A DNA stretch of 64,000 bases from Rhea pennata. Lineage: Eukaryota > Chordata > Aves > Rheiformes > Rheidae. The notes under the pieces were generated by a model. The model had not been told where the DNA came from and did not search any database. It was given only the letters and a program-made list of their open reading frames with translations. Positions within the stretch are counted from its first letter, which is position 1. Each line of letters begins with the position of its first letter. Of the stretch, positions 40,301 to 50,470 are shown piece after piece. A program made the translations under genes and the position numbers. Where the stretch lies: positions 10,156,458 to 10,220,457 of the forward strand of contig NC_084672.1 in assembly GCF_028389875.1 (NCBI RefSeq), given 5' to 3'.

Positions 40301-42811
40301 CAGTCTTACACATGTTGGAAATTTTCTTCTTTCCTCCTTCTCTCTCTAGCAGCATCTTTTGGTTAAAAAGCGCCAAAAGAGCAAGCAAAGCAATGCGTGT
40401 CTTCAGCTAGATTTATACTGGGAAAATTCACACTTGTATACCTACATCAACATATTGCCAATACAGCACACGAGCATCTTGCACCACTTTCTCTAAGAGG
40501 TAGACTGAGGTTTACGTAATGCATTTCAGAAATCACTATAGCATAAACAGTTTGCTTGCTCCTTGGCACCAAGCATTACAGGAAAACTCCACATCAAAAT
40601 TCACAACCAAAATGGGAGACATCAGTACAAGAGTCTGGCAGAAGAGCAATCCTTAAATCTTAACATTTAAACTACTTAATTCTTTCTGTGCTGTGAACAG
40701 ATGAGTGTTTGGGGAATAGGTCAGAATAAGAAAGTGTAGTTACACTATTAAAAAATTGGATGAATCATTTTAATAGCCAGAAGACTAATAATAGCAAAGA
40801 AAAATGATAGCTAAGCTCTGATTTATAGCATGTGTCAGTATAATGCTAGTGTGGAATAGTAAAATGAAAAGAGACAAATGGTCCTGCAGAACATATGTTC
40901 TACTTCTGTGTAGAATTATTTATTCTATATTGTTAATCAAATTTGGTATATTAATAATTTTTCTTCAAAGGGAAAAACAAAACAAAAGAAGAAAAGAAAA
41001 GGCAGATACTCTCCCAAGGCAATGAAGGCAAGTATTAAAAACATTCTTATCAAAATGTATATGATCAAACACAGTTTTGGCATTTTTTTCAGTATGAACA
41101 GAACTTCATAAACTGGTAAGCAGTCCTGCCAGTAAAAACTGTGCTTTTCACCATGATATAAGGAGTTTTATGAATAGAAGAGTTCACAAGCCCACGTGAT
41201 GCTCTTGCCAATTCCTTTTAAATAAAGATGGCCTACCATGTTCTTGGATTTACTCTCGTTCATATGCATTCAGACCTTGTCCTTCCTGTCAGATGAGTTA
41301 CTTAGACAGAGGTTAAACTTTAATAATTCATACCATAGACACACACCAACACATCTGTATATTAAAAGTATTTAAAAGACGCTATATCTCACGTTACTGA
41401 ACCTTAAGGGAATTAAAAGTCTAACTGGTCCAGCCTTCTATAAAAGCTAATGGCTGAGGCATACTACGGACAGCTCTATATATTCTGTTTTAGATCTTCT
41501 TGACAATCTTGTTCTCTTTTATTATAAAGGAAGAAAAGGGAGAGGAAAAAAAAGAAAGAAAAGGGAAAAAAACTGTGACTCTAGAACAGTAGGGGAAGAG
41601 TCAGGTGTCACTTCTTTACCATGACACAATGTGTTCCAGCTTCTCAAGTACACTGAAAATGATGACTGTACTTTTATTTAACAAAGACTGAAATAAAAAT
41701 AGGGAAATATTCATGATTCCAATAATCAACATGTATCTTTAAACATGGTCAGCTGTACGCCGGCATAAGTTAGCGGACAAAATCTTCACCAGCTCCTTCA
41801 CAAATACAGCTTTTGTTCACACCATTTAGTAATGCAAACACTTGTTAAGAGTAATTGTAGATTTTATCACATCAGAAGGAAACTGAGATGATTTGAATAT
41901 GCCTGTAACCATTTCTCCAATAAAATTTGCAACTTACAGACACATATTTATAAAAAGCTTTTTTTGTTTGTTTTCAGGGGTTACTATGCAATCAGAAATG
42001 AAAACTTTCCAAGTGACAAGGATAGTCACTGCATAGTCCTACTATGAGATGCACAGAGACATTTCTGTAAGTACATAAATTTTGAGTATAAACACTTCTT
42101 ACACATAATATTTACATAAAAATACGTCTGTAATTAAATATAGAGTGATCCACAAAACAATGCAGCAGGCTCCAAAAACTAGGGAAGAATAGTGCATATT
42201 TTACATACTACCTACATACACACAGTGCATGTGTTCTCCTTAATTAATATGACCTAGGATATCATATACTTTTATAATGATGACTTGCTAGTATTTATTT
42301 CATTTTGAAACAAAAAAGTCAAGAAGATTTGAAACTGTTTAATGCACATTCACGTAAGTGAAGTAAATCTTTTATTTAAATTTAATATATTACGCAGTTG
42401 TAACTAAAGTGTGACAAATCCACATTAGGATTTGCATGCAAGCATATAAAGTATTACCAAGTATTAACAAGTCAACCTATTTAAATTGGTAGTTCTTTGA
42501 AAAACATAAGCATGAGTTGGCTTAAGTTGCTTGTCCGGTTGGTTGAAGTGCTAAACAGAAAGTGTTAGCAACATAGAAAAGTAATTAAAGGTTTTTGAAT
42601 GCAAACACTTCAGACTTCAAATCACATCTGACACTTTCAAAATTTTTTGGCTTCTCATATTAGGCCAAGATAAATGACGCTTCCTGCCTATTTAAATTAA
42701 ACAATCGAGAAATGGGTTGCTCAGATTTCAGCATCTCTTCTAGCATAGCTTGGTGCAGGAAAATGCAGGAATATTTACCTGAATTGTCCACAGAGTGGAG
42801 CTATTTGAACA

Positions 42812-42837
42812 ATTTATTTATTTATTTATTTATTTTT
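42812..42837. repeat. (TTTA)n microsatellite
   Basis: About six tandem TTTA units end in a short T run. Confidence 0.9.
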
Positions 42838-43951
42838 AAGGCTTTAGGTTATGCTGAATAGCTTTCTGCTTAATAACTTCTGGCATAAAAACAAAACAGA
42901 CAACTTTCTCGTCAAATTATTGTCAAAACTTTAGCTGATGATAACACATTGCCCCACTGGTCACACAAAAGCCATTTTCTTTAAAGCTTTTTAAAATGTC
43001 CAGTTTACAAAACCTCATCACAATATTAAATCTAGAAGATAAACAAGCCAGTTATAAAGGGATTAAATATTCTATACAAGGATCTACACCCTCATTGAAA
43101 ATCACTGGTTCAGGCTATCTACAAGGTATAGTATATTCCCTTAGCCTATCTTGTCAAACTACAAAAGTAAAATAATCAAATCCCCAAATATTTGTAATCA
43201 AAGCACTCTCACACACTCATTTTCTTTACCAACACTGCAGTGTTAGTAGCATGAACTCATTTAATATGTTCAGTCCATGCACCTCCTTGGCATAAAGCCT
43301 CATTCTGAGACTACTTAAACTAGTATTAGGCATTCATTCACAACTAAAGAACATTGAATTTGAAGTCAGCAAATTTTGACTCAAATTCTTGATGTTCAGC
43401 ATCTCCCGTTTCCCTCACAAGGCAGTGAACACCACAACCACTCCCGTGTTTGCTGTTTGTCTGCCCTGGCAACGGCCTTCAGGCCCATCCACGGCACCCC
43501 ACGCAGAGGCGAGGGGAGCAAGGGCCTCTCACACCTTCTGCCACCTCCTGCCTTCAGCTTCTGCCAGACCAGGCAAAAATACAAGCCACCTCGACCGCAT
43601 TTCGGATTTATCTATTTATTTATTCGCAGCTGCCTGCCTCTGCTACGCGCTGCCTTGGCAGGCACTCCCCAGAGGCTGCAGATCTAAGCAGCTTGCTCCT
43701 TTCCCCCCGTGTGCCTTCCAGCTGCCCGCAGGAACCCTGCCCTCCCCGAGGAAGGGGCACAGTCGCTTTTCGGAGCTTGTTTCGACACGTGTCGCCGTTT
43801 TCCCCCACGCAAAACTCCCTGACGGCCCATGGCGGCGCGGGCCTCTCCCCCCGCCCTCAGGGGCGCGGCAGGAGAAGCCCGCCCTCTCCCCCCTGCTCGC
43901 CCGCTCATTGGTGGGCGCTGCAGCGGCAGCGCCCAATCGCCAGTCAGAGCG

Positions 43952-43965
43952 GTCTCCGTGGCGAC
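43952..43965 (+). promoter_or_regulatory. X-box-like RFX site upstream of CFAP161
   Basis: The sequence GTCTCCGTGGCGAC reads as two half-sites, GTCTCC and GGCGAC, with a 2-base gap. It fits the RFX X-box consensus GTNRCC-N(0-3)-RGYAAC at 10 of 12 half-site positions. It ends 32 bases before the ATG and lies 14 bases after a CCAAT box. RFX factors, with FOXJ1, control genes of motile cilia, so this site fits the product. The match is by eye and imperfect. Confidence 0.5.
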
Positions 43966-43997
43966 GGTCAACTCCGGGCGGCCTGGGCGCCCCGGCC

Positions 43998-44060
43998 ATG
44001 GCCGCCTACAGCCGCGGGGTGCGCGTGGGCAACTGGAGCGAGGACGCGGCGCTGGCGGAG
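43998..44060 (+). CDS. CFAP161: CFAP161 coding exon 1
   Basis: This exon encodes residues 1-21, beginning MAAYSRGVRVGNW. It ends GCG GAG followed by a GTGCGG donor, phase 0. The N-terminus is a few residues shorter than my recollection of the human protein. The exon lies in the CpG island and is followed 9 bases later by a GGCCCC repeat. Confidence 0.9.
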
Positions 44061-47000
44061 GTGCGGGCCGGCCCCGGCCCCGGCCCCGGCCCCGGCCCCC
44101 GCCGGCCCGGGCAGCCGAACCGAGCCGCCCCTCCCCTCCCCGCCCTTCCCCTCGGTGTCTGAACTCAGAGCAAAACTGCCTAACATGTCTACCCCCTCTC
44201 GCTCGCGAGCAGGAGCTCCTGGAGGATTTTCGGCGGAAGAAGGAGCGCGGAGAACTTCTAATACAGAGGTCCAAGAAACTTCGGGATAATCTCCTAAGGA
44301 AGGTAACTTCTTAAAGAAGCCGCTGGCAGCTCGGTGTGGCTCAGCAGTGGTTTAATGGTGGTCTTTATGCACTGCCAATGCTGTGGTTTAGCATTTTATC
44401 AGCTAGTTATGATTTTTAAGTTCAAGTAATATTAATCATTATTATCAATAATATTATTGATGATATTAAATTACCTGTACTTTAAATTAGGTGAAACTGT
44501 CACTCCCTAAGGATGGATTTGTTCATTTTGGAGACACTGTGATGCTTCTGAGCCCAGATAACAACAAATCTTCGATGGAGAATTACCCCGGAGTGTGCGG
44601 CAAGCTGGCGCTGGCCGTCGATCTGGATGAGATTGCCATGTTTTCGGCCAAATCGCTGCAAGCTCCCTGTGGAGTTAGTGCAGTCAAAAGCACGGACCCT
44701 ATTGGTCGAAACACTTTTTGTATCTTAAGGTTTGGTACCTTATTTGGAGTTGTTCTTAATTATTATGTTAGATTTCAATACCTTGTGTTGAGAAATACAG
44801 AGTTTGTAATATGCAAAAGAATTTGTGTGAGATTAATCTGTTGAAGACAGACCTTTAACCTGAGTTATGCGTTGAGCCTGGTTCTCTTCTGCATATTACT
44901 GTGCATAACTCCAAGGAAGTTGCAATGACATCAGTACAGAACTGGTACGAAAGCAGAACCCATATAGATTTCTTTGTATCTTTTGGTAAGCACTGCAGCT
45001 CTTTTTAATGCAGTTATATTCCAGCTGCAGAACACAAAATATGTCCAAGTATCACTTAGATAGGAGGACTACTTAAATACTCCTCAAATATGTAGTTCCT
45101 GTAATTCCTTGAATACATTTGAAAGGACTCCGAAACAAAATCATCATTGCTTTTGCTGTACATGAAGTGTACAGTGCCTCTGTACTCCTTAAAAAAACAA
45201 TCATCATCTCTCTCTGAAAGGCATCTTTAATCTCAGCTGTTTGAGAAGCAAAAACAGAGTAACAGAGCCTGGCTCAATGACAGAAAGCTCTATGTGAATG
45301 CATATATTTAACAGTAAAAATAGTGCTGAAGAGTACAAGCTGACCCTGATTCAGCAAAATACTGAGTTAGACCAAATACAGAATTTTGATGTCAGGAGCA
45401 CAATTTAGGCCCTGTAGAGCTGCAACCAAAGTACCACGAAGTCCCCTCACTAACTGACTACACAATTCCTCAGCTACACAGGTTTTGACTCTGAATATAC
45501 CCAGACCAGGCTGGCACATAATTTGGTGATTCTTTAATGCAAGATGCAGAAATCATTCTACAAGTAGGCATGTACCAGCATACATGTTCATGTAAGGAAC
45601 CAGATTACTAAATATACATCATATATTTATTAATAGCAACATACCTTAAATTATAGGGAATCACTGTTCTGCTTTTAGTCTGTGATTTTTCAGATGCAAG
45701 TATTAAGTATATTTTTCAGGGGGACTCAGTCCTGAATCCCCATCAATTTTCCATTGGATGTTATTTTTCCAGCCTGTATGTAAATGAATGCATGTTAAAA
45801 AGTAATCAATACAGTCCAAACTTCATTAAACATTTTAACAAGTAAATTATCTATGAAACAATTTTTCTGTTAACATATTTTATCTATTTTAAAAAGTAAA
45901 CATAATACAAAGTGAAGTGATGTCACAAGATCTAATTATAGACCTAAACACAAAAATGATCTGTAAAGTAATATATTTGAATTTCTCTTTTTTTTTTCTT
46001 CTTTCTTTATTCTAACAGTGTTGATGGAGGTTCAGTGGGTGAACCCGTTAAATTTGGACAAAAATTTGGTCTTGGGGCAGCAGGAGGGTTTTCTGATCAA
46101 ATGGTAAGTCAATAAAGTTGTAAATGTAAATGGTAACATACTGAGGGAATGCATTTACCGTTTATCTAACCATTTGTATGGTAGTTCAACATCTTAACTT
46201 CATAAAACAGATTCAGGATCATACTTAGATCAAAATTATTCTGGGTTAACACTATGGCAGCTTCACTGAAAAAGCTATCTTTTTTTTCTCTTGATAGTGA
46301 TAACATTAATGCTATAAACCTAGAGCAAGGAAGAATTTCTTAGTGCTGCTAGGCCTTCTGCTTTTAACTCATCAGCCCCTAATGGAAAGGTGCTGAATGA
46401 TCTTAACTCAGAAACCTGCTAAAAAAGACTTCAAACATGCTTTGATGGTCTCTGCCCTGGATTTTGAAAACAGATGTAATCTGTTTGAAAACAGATCCTA
46501 TCCTGATCTTAATGTAGTTCAGCCTCCTCATTAAAGAAGCAGTATGGAGAAGTAAACATATGAAGAAAGAAACAGAAGAAAGAATAACTGAGGGAGACAA
46601 AAATGAGAAAGAGAAGTGATAATAAATAAAGCGGCTGAAGGCCAGGTACTTGGCCCAGTTTAACTTCCCTTTTTATACCATTCTTTAATGGTATAAATTC
46701 CAGTTGGGAATTCTTTTATATAAAACATTTTGAAAACTATTTAATGTATTTTGCTCTTCAGCCTAAAATACTGAATTTCACTTTTTATAGTCTTGGCCAC
46801 CCTTCTCTCCTGCTATATATTCTTTACCTACATCCTGTTGTTTTCATTTATTTACATACATTTAACTGCATTAGAAATGCTTGTAAAATATGTATATTAT
46901 ATTACCTATATGTCTGATATACAAAAGCTGCCTTGTTCTTGGTAGCATAATAGGGCACAAGCAATTTAAAATGGTAAATACTGGGTTTTTGTGCGTTGTT

Positions 47001-50000
47001 TCTTTATTTAGTTGTCTGTATTCAAGATAAACTTGCATCAAAATCATAATCATGTTTTATGATTAAATAGCTTAAAGCAGTTCAGATTTTTCTCTTGACC
47101 ACTCATGATAAGCAAAACCTCTTTAGAAAGTTTATGCAACTTCCCTGGGATCAAGTGTGCAGACCAAGAGGTCTAGCAGCCAGAATGTTTGTATAAGGGA
47201 GATTGAAAGAAAAGGGTGTGGGGGGGAAGGAAGTAAATTAAAAATATTTTATGGAACACTAAAAAAATCCATCATTACAGGAAGGGAGATTTTTTTAAAA
47301 CTTTCTTTAAATGAATCCAAAACAACAACATGTCATTTCTTGTGAAGAAAAAGCTATATTCTGTGTATGAAATAACATCTTACTTCATCATTCAAACGTA
47401 GCAGATTTCTATTAAATGTTAACATGGTTCCTCTTCATAACTTAGAAGCAGAGAAGATATTACATGTTGTGTACACACTTGGAATAAATCACCACAAATA
47501 TGATAAAATTTTCCCTTTCATCAACCACTTTGATGAATGTGAATGAAATGTAAATTCAATTATTAATTAGCATTCACTGGTTTAGTCTGAGAAAAGCTAT
47601 TTCATGAGTTTATCAATAATATCAAATCTAATTTGAGTTTTTGAATGTATAACTTGATTTTGATAGGTGATTTTAAAAAATTTCAGCACAAAAAAATTTA
47701 TTTGCTTGTGAAAAATCAAAATTTTTTATACTTTCCTTAATGTATGTTTCTGTTTACAGCTATATCTAGCAAGTGACCATAAATCATTTCTGAGATTTGC
47801 TAAAAAATCTTACCTTCAGCAAGTGTTTTTGACAGATGAACTTTCTTATTTGACTCACTGGCATGCAACATTCCTGGATCCACAGCTGCGTCTTGAATAT
47901 GAAGGATTTCCAGTTCCTGTAAGAAATTAAAACTAGAAAATGTTATGAGGATTTAATTAAAACCACAGATGGTCCATTTAATTCACATCCTTCCCTATGT
48001 AAAATCTGAGTTGTAATTTTAGGAAGGAGGAGACGGAAGGAACAATCCATTTAAATACAGAATCTGGATATAGAGCTTTTGGGTTCTGGTGCTCATTTTG
48101 ACATTCATGCTCAGTTTTTCCGACCAGAATTTTCAAGGGTGCGTGTTTACTCTGAACGTCACATTCTGAGGATACAGCACCTGGAATCTGAACTTCAGGA
48201 CTTCTGAGTACTCAGAATTTCATTTCCACTTATAGGAGCTGTGGTTGCTTGAGACTTCTTTACATTAAATTTAAAACTCAAAAAATCAAGGCATTAGAAT
48301 AAGTGCCTGTTTTTTCAAATGTGTTTTTTTTTTTAATCTTTTGTAAATACATTAAACGTAGTATTTTCCTCTTTCACATTGCTTCTAGGCTCTCTGCAGT
48401 GCTGTGTGCATAGCAAAATATCACAATTATAACTGTTATTCTACAGCTTTGAATTGTGACTCATATAAATGAACTAGCTCTGTAATACATTCAAAATTAG
48501 ACAATTGTCAAAGATAATATTTGTATTAAAATGAAGTTACTAAAAATTAATTCTGTTATATTTTGCCAACTTACAATTTTTAAGTATAACGTTCTAGACT
48601 GTGTCACAAAGCTATCTAAACCTCTCATCTGGCAAATATCCAGCGTAAGAGGAAAAAACCTTGATGGCACAGTGGCACAGGCCCCTGGAAGGCCTCTTCC
48701 ACTGCTTGCTTGATATATTTTCTTTCTCTCCCCTCCCCTCCTTCTAGAGCCCTGTACAAGGAAGTGGATTGGAATGTATTGGACAGGAGAACATGTCTAT
48801 CTTAGGGCTGAGCATTTGGCTAGTCTGAGCTGTTACGACAATCTTATTGAGAACCGAAAAGATGTAAAATATCATACTACCAATGCACAGCAGTCTCAGA
48901 GCAATACAGAGGAGTGCAGACATACATTAAGGCTGCTGATTATATGTAGTAAATAAAAGCATTTAATTTGAGTAAGAATAGTTAGCATTACCTTTGTCAC
49001 ATCAGTTTTTTAGGGGGTTGTTTGTTTTTTTCCCCCAGGCGAACTCTAACATTATTATTACTCATTGCCATACTAATCGGAGCTTGGCTGTTCCAAGGAA
49101 CTTTTGGATAAGGTAAGAAGAATTTATAATGGACTAAGAATTTATAATGGATAATGGATGTGCATAATGATGTGCGAACTCAACACATGAAGAATTACTG
49201 TGAGGAACAAGATGGTTGCTTTAGGCACACACTGTAGAAATGGAAAAGAATGCAGAACGCATGTTTTCCTTTCCTCAGTTTTATTACTGGACTGTATTAT
49301 GTGCCATCTTGATTATGCAGACAATCAGCTCAGTTTCATTCATATTTTTTCTTTATAATTCATGTCACATCACGTTTCCAAGCTACCCTGTTTTCTTGGT
49401 TATTCTCTCTTTGAAAATTGTGAACAATTAAAGTTAGTTTTTGAAGACAAAATAGGATGCTAAGAAATGGAATGAGTATGAGAACTAAATAAAAACATAG
49501 TGCATAAACCTGTATGCTGCTTTTGTCCACATGAATCTCACAATAAACTAGTTATACCAACAATCCAAGTTAATATACATTCATCGAATTAGTATTGACT
49601 AAGCATTGTTATGGAGTATACCAATTGCTTCCCATTAAACTGTGAGCAAGATTCCATTAAGGATTTGTATCCAATATTTGAGGCTGAAACAAGGTCTTGT
49701 AGGTTGAGTAGGCACAATTTTCATCAGTCAAAAAGAATACTGACCTAAAAGAATGCATAGAATGTATTCACCTTGCACATGTTGAGTCAGTGTATCCGTG
49801 CATTATACCAATACAGCATCTTTGGCTTTGGATCTAGAAACGTGGCATTTCCTTTGATTTCAAATTTCTAAATTATTACTAAGAAATAAAGTGGGATGTC
49901 TTTGTGAGTGTTTCTGTTAAGGGTCTGATATCTGAAAGTGCATAGTGATGTCTCTGAATAAGCCAAAACAAGCATGAAAAAATGTTAAATGAGTTACAGA

Positions 50001-50294
50001 TAATGCAAACTTGTTGAATTTTTGTGTATATTCATTCTTCTCTCCCTCTCCTTTTCTTTTTTTTTTTTTTTTTGACTTTACAGATCCTATTTTGGGATGG
50101 AATATGAAGTGGTTTGTCACACCTATCTGAACTCTCATAAAGTTGAAGAAGATAAGAATTACTGGGTAATAGTTACAGGAAATCCCAGTGATGAGGAAAG
50201 TACTATGATTGATAGACCCGACCCTTGCTCAAGGGGGATCAAAAAGAAGAATGAGTTTCATGAAGAGACACAGAATGTAAACATCTCAGATTAG
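43998..50294 (+). CDS. CFAP161: CFAP161, cilia and flagella associated protein 161 (7 coding exons)
   Basis: CFAP161 is a structural protein of motile cilia and flagella, reported in the literature as a microtubule inner protein bound inside axonemal doublet microtubules. Coding exons are 43998-44060, 44213-44302, 44491-44729, 46019-46103, 47760-47918, 49039-49112 and 50084-50294. They total 921 nt, or 306 residues plus TAG, against about 301 in human. All introns are GT-AG and all junctions keep one open frame. Recognisable blocks, recalled from the human protein, are GVRVGNW near the N-terminus, LLIQRSKKLRDNLL (about 37-50), PIGRNTF (about 121-127), LEYEGFPVPAN (about 204-214), HCHTNR (about 221-226), YFGMEYEV and VTGNPSDE near the end. 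No signal peptide or membrane segment is seen. The ATG at 43998 has G at -3 and +4 and opens directly into the conserved N-terminal block. The frame stays open upstream into the CpG island, but no in-frame ATG occurs before 43389. Nothing looks broken. The gene stands alone, with no neighbour recognised in the window. Confidence 0.93.
44070..44100 (+). repeat. GGCCCC hexanucleotide repeat, 5 units, in CFAP161 intron 1
   Basis: Five perfect GGCCCC units, 44070-44099, begin 9 bases after the exon 1 donor. On the opposite strand the unit is GGGGCC, the same motif as the C9orf72 intron repeat. The number of units is small. Confidence 0.9.
44213..44302 (+). CDS. CFAP161: CFAP161 coding exon 2
   Basis: This 90-nt exon encodes residues 22-51, rich in Lys, Arg and Glu (ELLEDFRRKKERGELL and onward). 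The acceptor is CGAGCAG and the donor GTAACT, both phase 0. It sits between two very short introns of 152 and 188 bp. The charged, probably helical stretch matches the conserved N-terminal part of the family. Confidence 0.92.
44491..44729 (+). CDS. CFAP161: CFAP161 coding exon 3
   Basis: This 239-nt exon encodes residues 52-130 and two bases of Ser131. The acceptor is TTTAAATTAG. The donor is AAG|GTTTGG, weak after the GT. The end was set because joining at 44729 to 46019 restores a Ser-Val codon pair and keeps the family frame. The PIGRNTF block lies near the 3' end. The unspliced frame stays open to 44844. Confidence 0.9.
44878..44963. repeat. Probable old sauropsid palindrome-type dispersed repeat
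   Basis: The stretch opens GGTTCTCTTCTGCA, passes through an ACTCCAAGGAAGTTGCAATG core and closes AAAGCAGAACC. The core and opposed ends resemble, from memory, an old repeat common in turtle, crocodile and bird DNA with an 'actccattgaagtcaatggag' centre. It is heavily diverged and I could not name the family. Confidence 0.35.
45345..45420 (+). repeat. Probable old sauropsid dispersed repeat relic
   Basis: It begins CCCTGATTCAGCAAAATAC, close to the 'ccctgattcagcaaagcact' end of a dispersed palindromic repeat I recall from reptile and bird genomes. The rest is too diverged to align by eye. Confidence 0.35.
46019..46103 (+). CDS. CFAP161: CFAP161 coding exon 4
   Basis: This 85-nt exon completes Ser131 and runs to Met159 (VDGGSVGEPVKFGQKFG, then GGFSDQM). 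The acceptor is TCTAACAG behind a long pyrimidine tract. The donor is GTAAGT, a perfect consensus. The following exon continues LYLASDH, the expected family order. Confidence 0.92.
47760..47918 (+). CDS. CFAP161: CFAP161 coding exon 5
   Basis: This 159-nt exon of 53 codons is phase 0 at both ends and encodes residues 160-212. It begins LYLASDHKSF and ends LRLEYEGFPVP, one of the most recognisable blocks of the family. The acceptor is TTTACAG and the donor GTAAGA. Confidence 0.94.
49039..49112 (+). CDS. CFAP161: CFAP161 coding exon 6
   Basis: This 74-nt exon encodes residues 213-236 and two bases of Arg237. It begins ANSNIIITHCHTNR and ends NFWI. The acceptor is CCCCCAG and the donor GTAAGA. 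An 18-bp tandem duplication starts 5 bases into the following intron. Confidence 0.93.
49118..49153 (+). repeat. 18-bp tandem duplication in CFAP161 intron 6
   Basis: Two near-identical 18-bp units, AAGAATTTATAATGGACT and AAGAATTTATAATGGATA, stand head to tail directly after the exon 6 donor. The second unit runs into a further partial TAATGGAT copy. This looks like a recent small duplication. Confidence 0.85.
50084..50294 (+). CDS. CFAP161: CFAP161 coding exon 7 (last, with stop)
   Basis: The last coding part covers residues 238-306 and the TAG at 50292-50294. The acceptor is TTTACAG behind a run of 17 T. It starts SYFGMEYEVVCHTYL and contains WVIVTGNPSDEE. The acidic, polar C-terminal tail beyond that is less conserved in the family. 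Confidence 0.93.
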
Positions 50295-50470
50295 AACCTA
50301 CAAAGGTTGATGAGATTGATTCCTATTTCCTGTTTAGATTTTAACTCTAGAGATGTTTATTTTACAAACAAAAATGAAAGTCTACCCTTAGTAATATAAT
50401 AATCTCATTAACTCATTAGGGTTGTATAGTGAGCAAAAATTATCCAATAAAAGTAGATGAAGCATGCACA
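50295..50470 (+). other. CFAP161: CFAP161 3' untranslated region with poly(A) signal
   Basis: The sequence after the stop is AT-rich. The first AATAAA lies at 50446-50451, about 150 bases after the stop, which would give a short 3' UTR. Further AATAAA copies at 50563-50568 and 50817-50822 could serve as alternative signals. The cleavage site is not visible. Confidence 0.6.

Larger units (their letters stand above)
34089..43439. other. Intergenic region upstream of CFAP161; no gene recognised
   Basis: AT-rich sequence. A locally GC-richer patch at about 37970-38200 has overlapping open frames on both strands (83-103 codons) but no recognised domain. A purine-rich GA/A tract lies at about 41529-41572. 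A TTTA repeat of about 6 units lies at 42812-42837. A possible old repeat is listed at 37340. Confidence 0.5.
43440..44165 (+). promoter_or_regulatory. CFAP161: CpG-island promoter of CFAP161
   Basis: GC-rich DNA with dense CpG sits abruptly in an AT-rich landscape. It starts about 550 bp before the CFAP161 ATG and covers exon 1 and intron 1. No TATA box is seen near the ATG. Two NF-Y-type boxes in opposite orientation lie at 43907-43911 (ATTGG) and 43933-43937 (CCAAT). Several long open frames cross the island on both strands. They are explained by its low stop-codon frequency and are not called as genes. The exact transcription start cannot be read from sequence. Confidence 0.75.
44730..46018 (+). 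other. CFAP161 intron 3
   Basis: This 1,289-bp AT-rich intron contains two stretches that resemble old sauropsid dispersed repeats, near 44878-44963 and 45345-45420. No other exon is seen. Introns 4 (46104-47759), 5 (47919-49038) and 6 (49113-50083) are similar AT-rich sequence with no gene inside. Confidence 0.75.

Noticed and set aside
43684-44274. 196-codon reverse-strand frame opposite CFAP161 exons 1-2
   Set aside because: It is the antisense shadow of a CpG island, Arg/Gly/Pro-rich, with no domain and overlapping real exons.
43389-44289. Long + strand open frames of 257-279 codons across the CFAP161 promoter
   Set aside because: One is the CFAP161 frame extended upstream through the CpG island and past the exon 1 donor. 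The other is a different frame through the same stop-poor DNA. Neither has protein-like composition outside the true exon.
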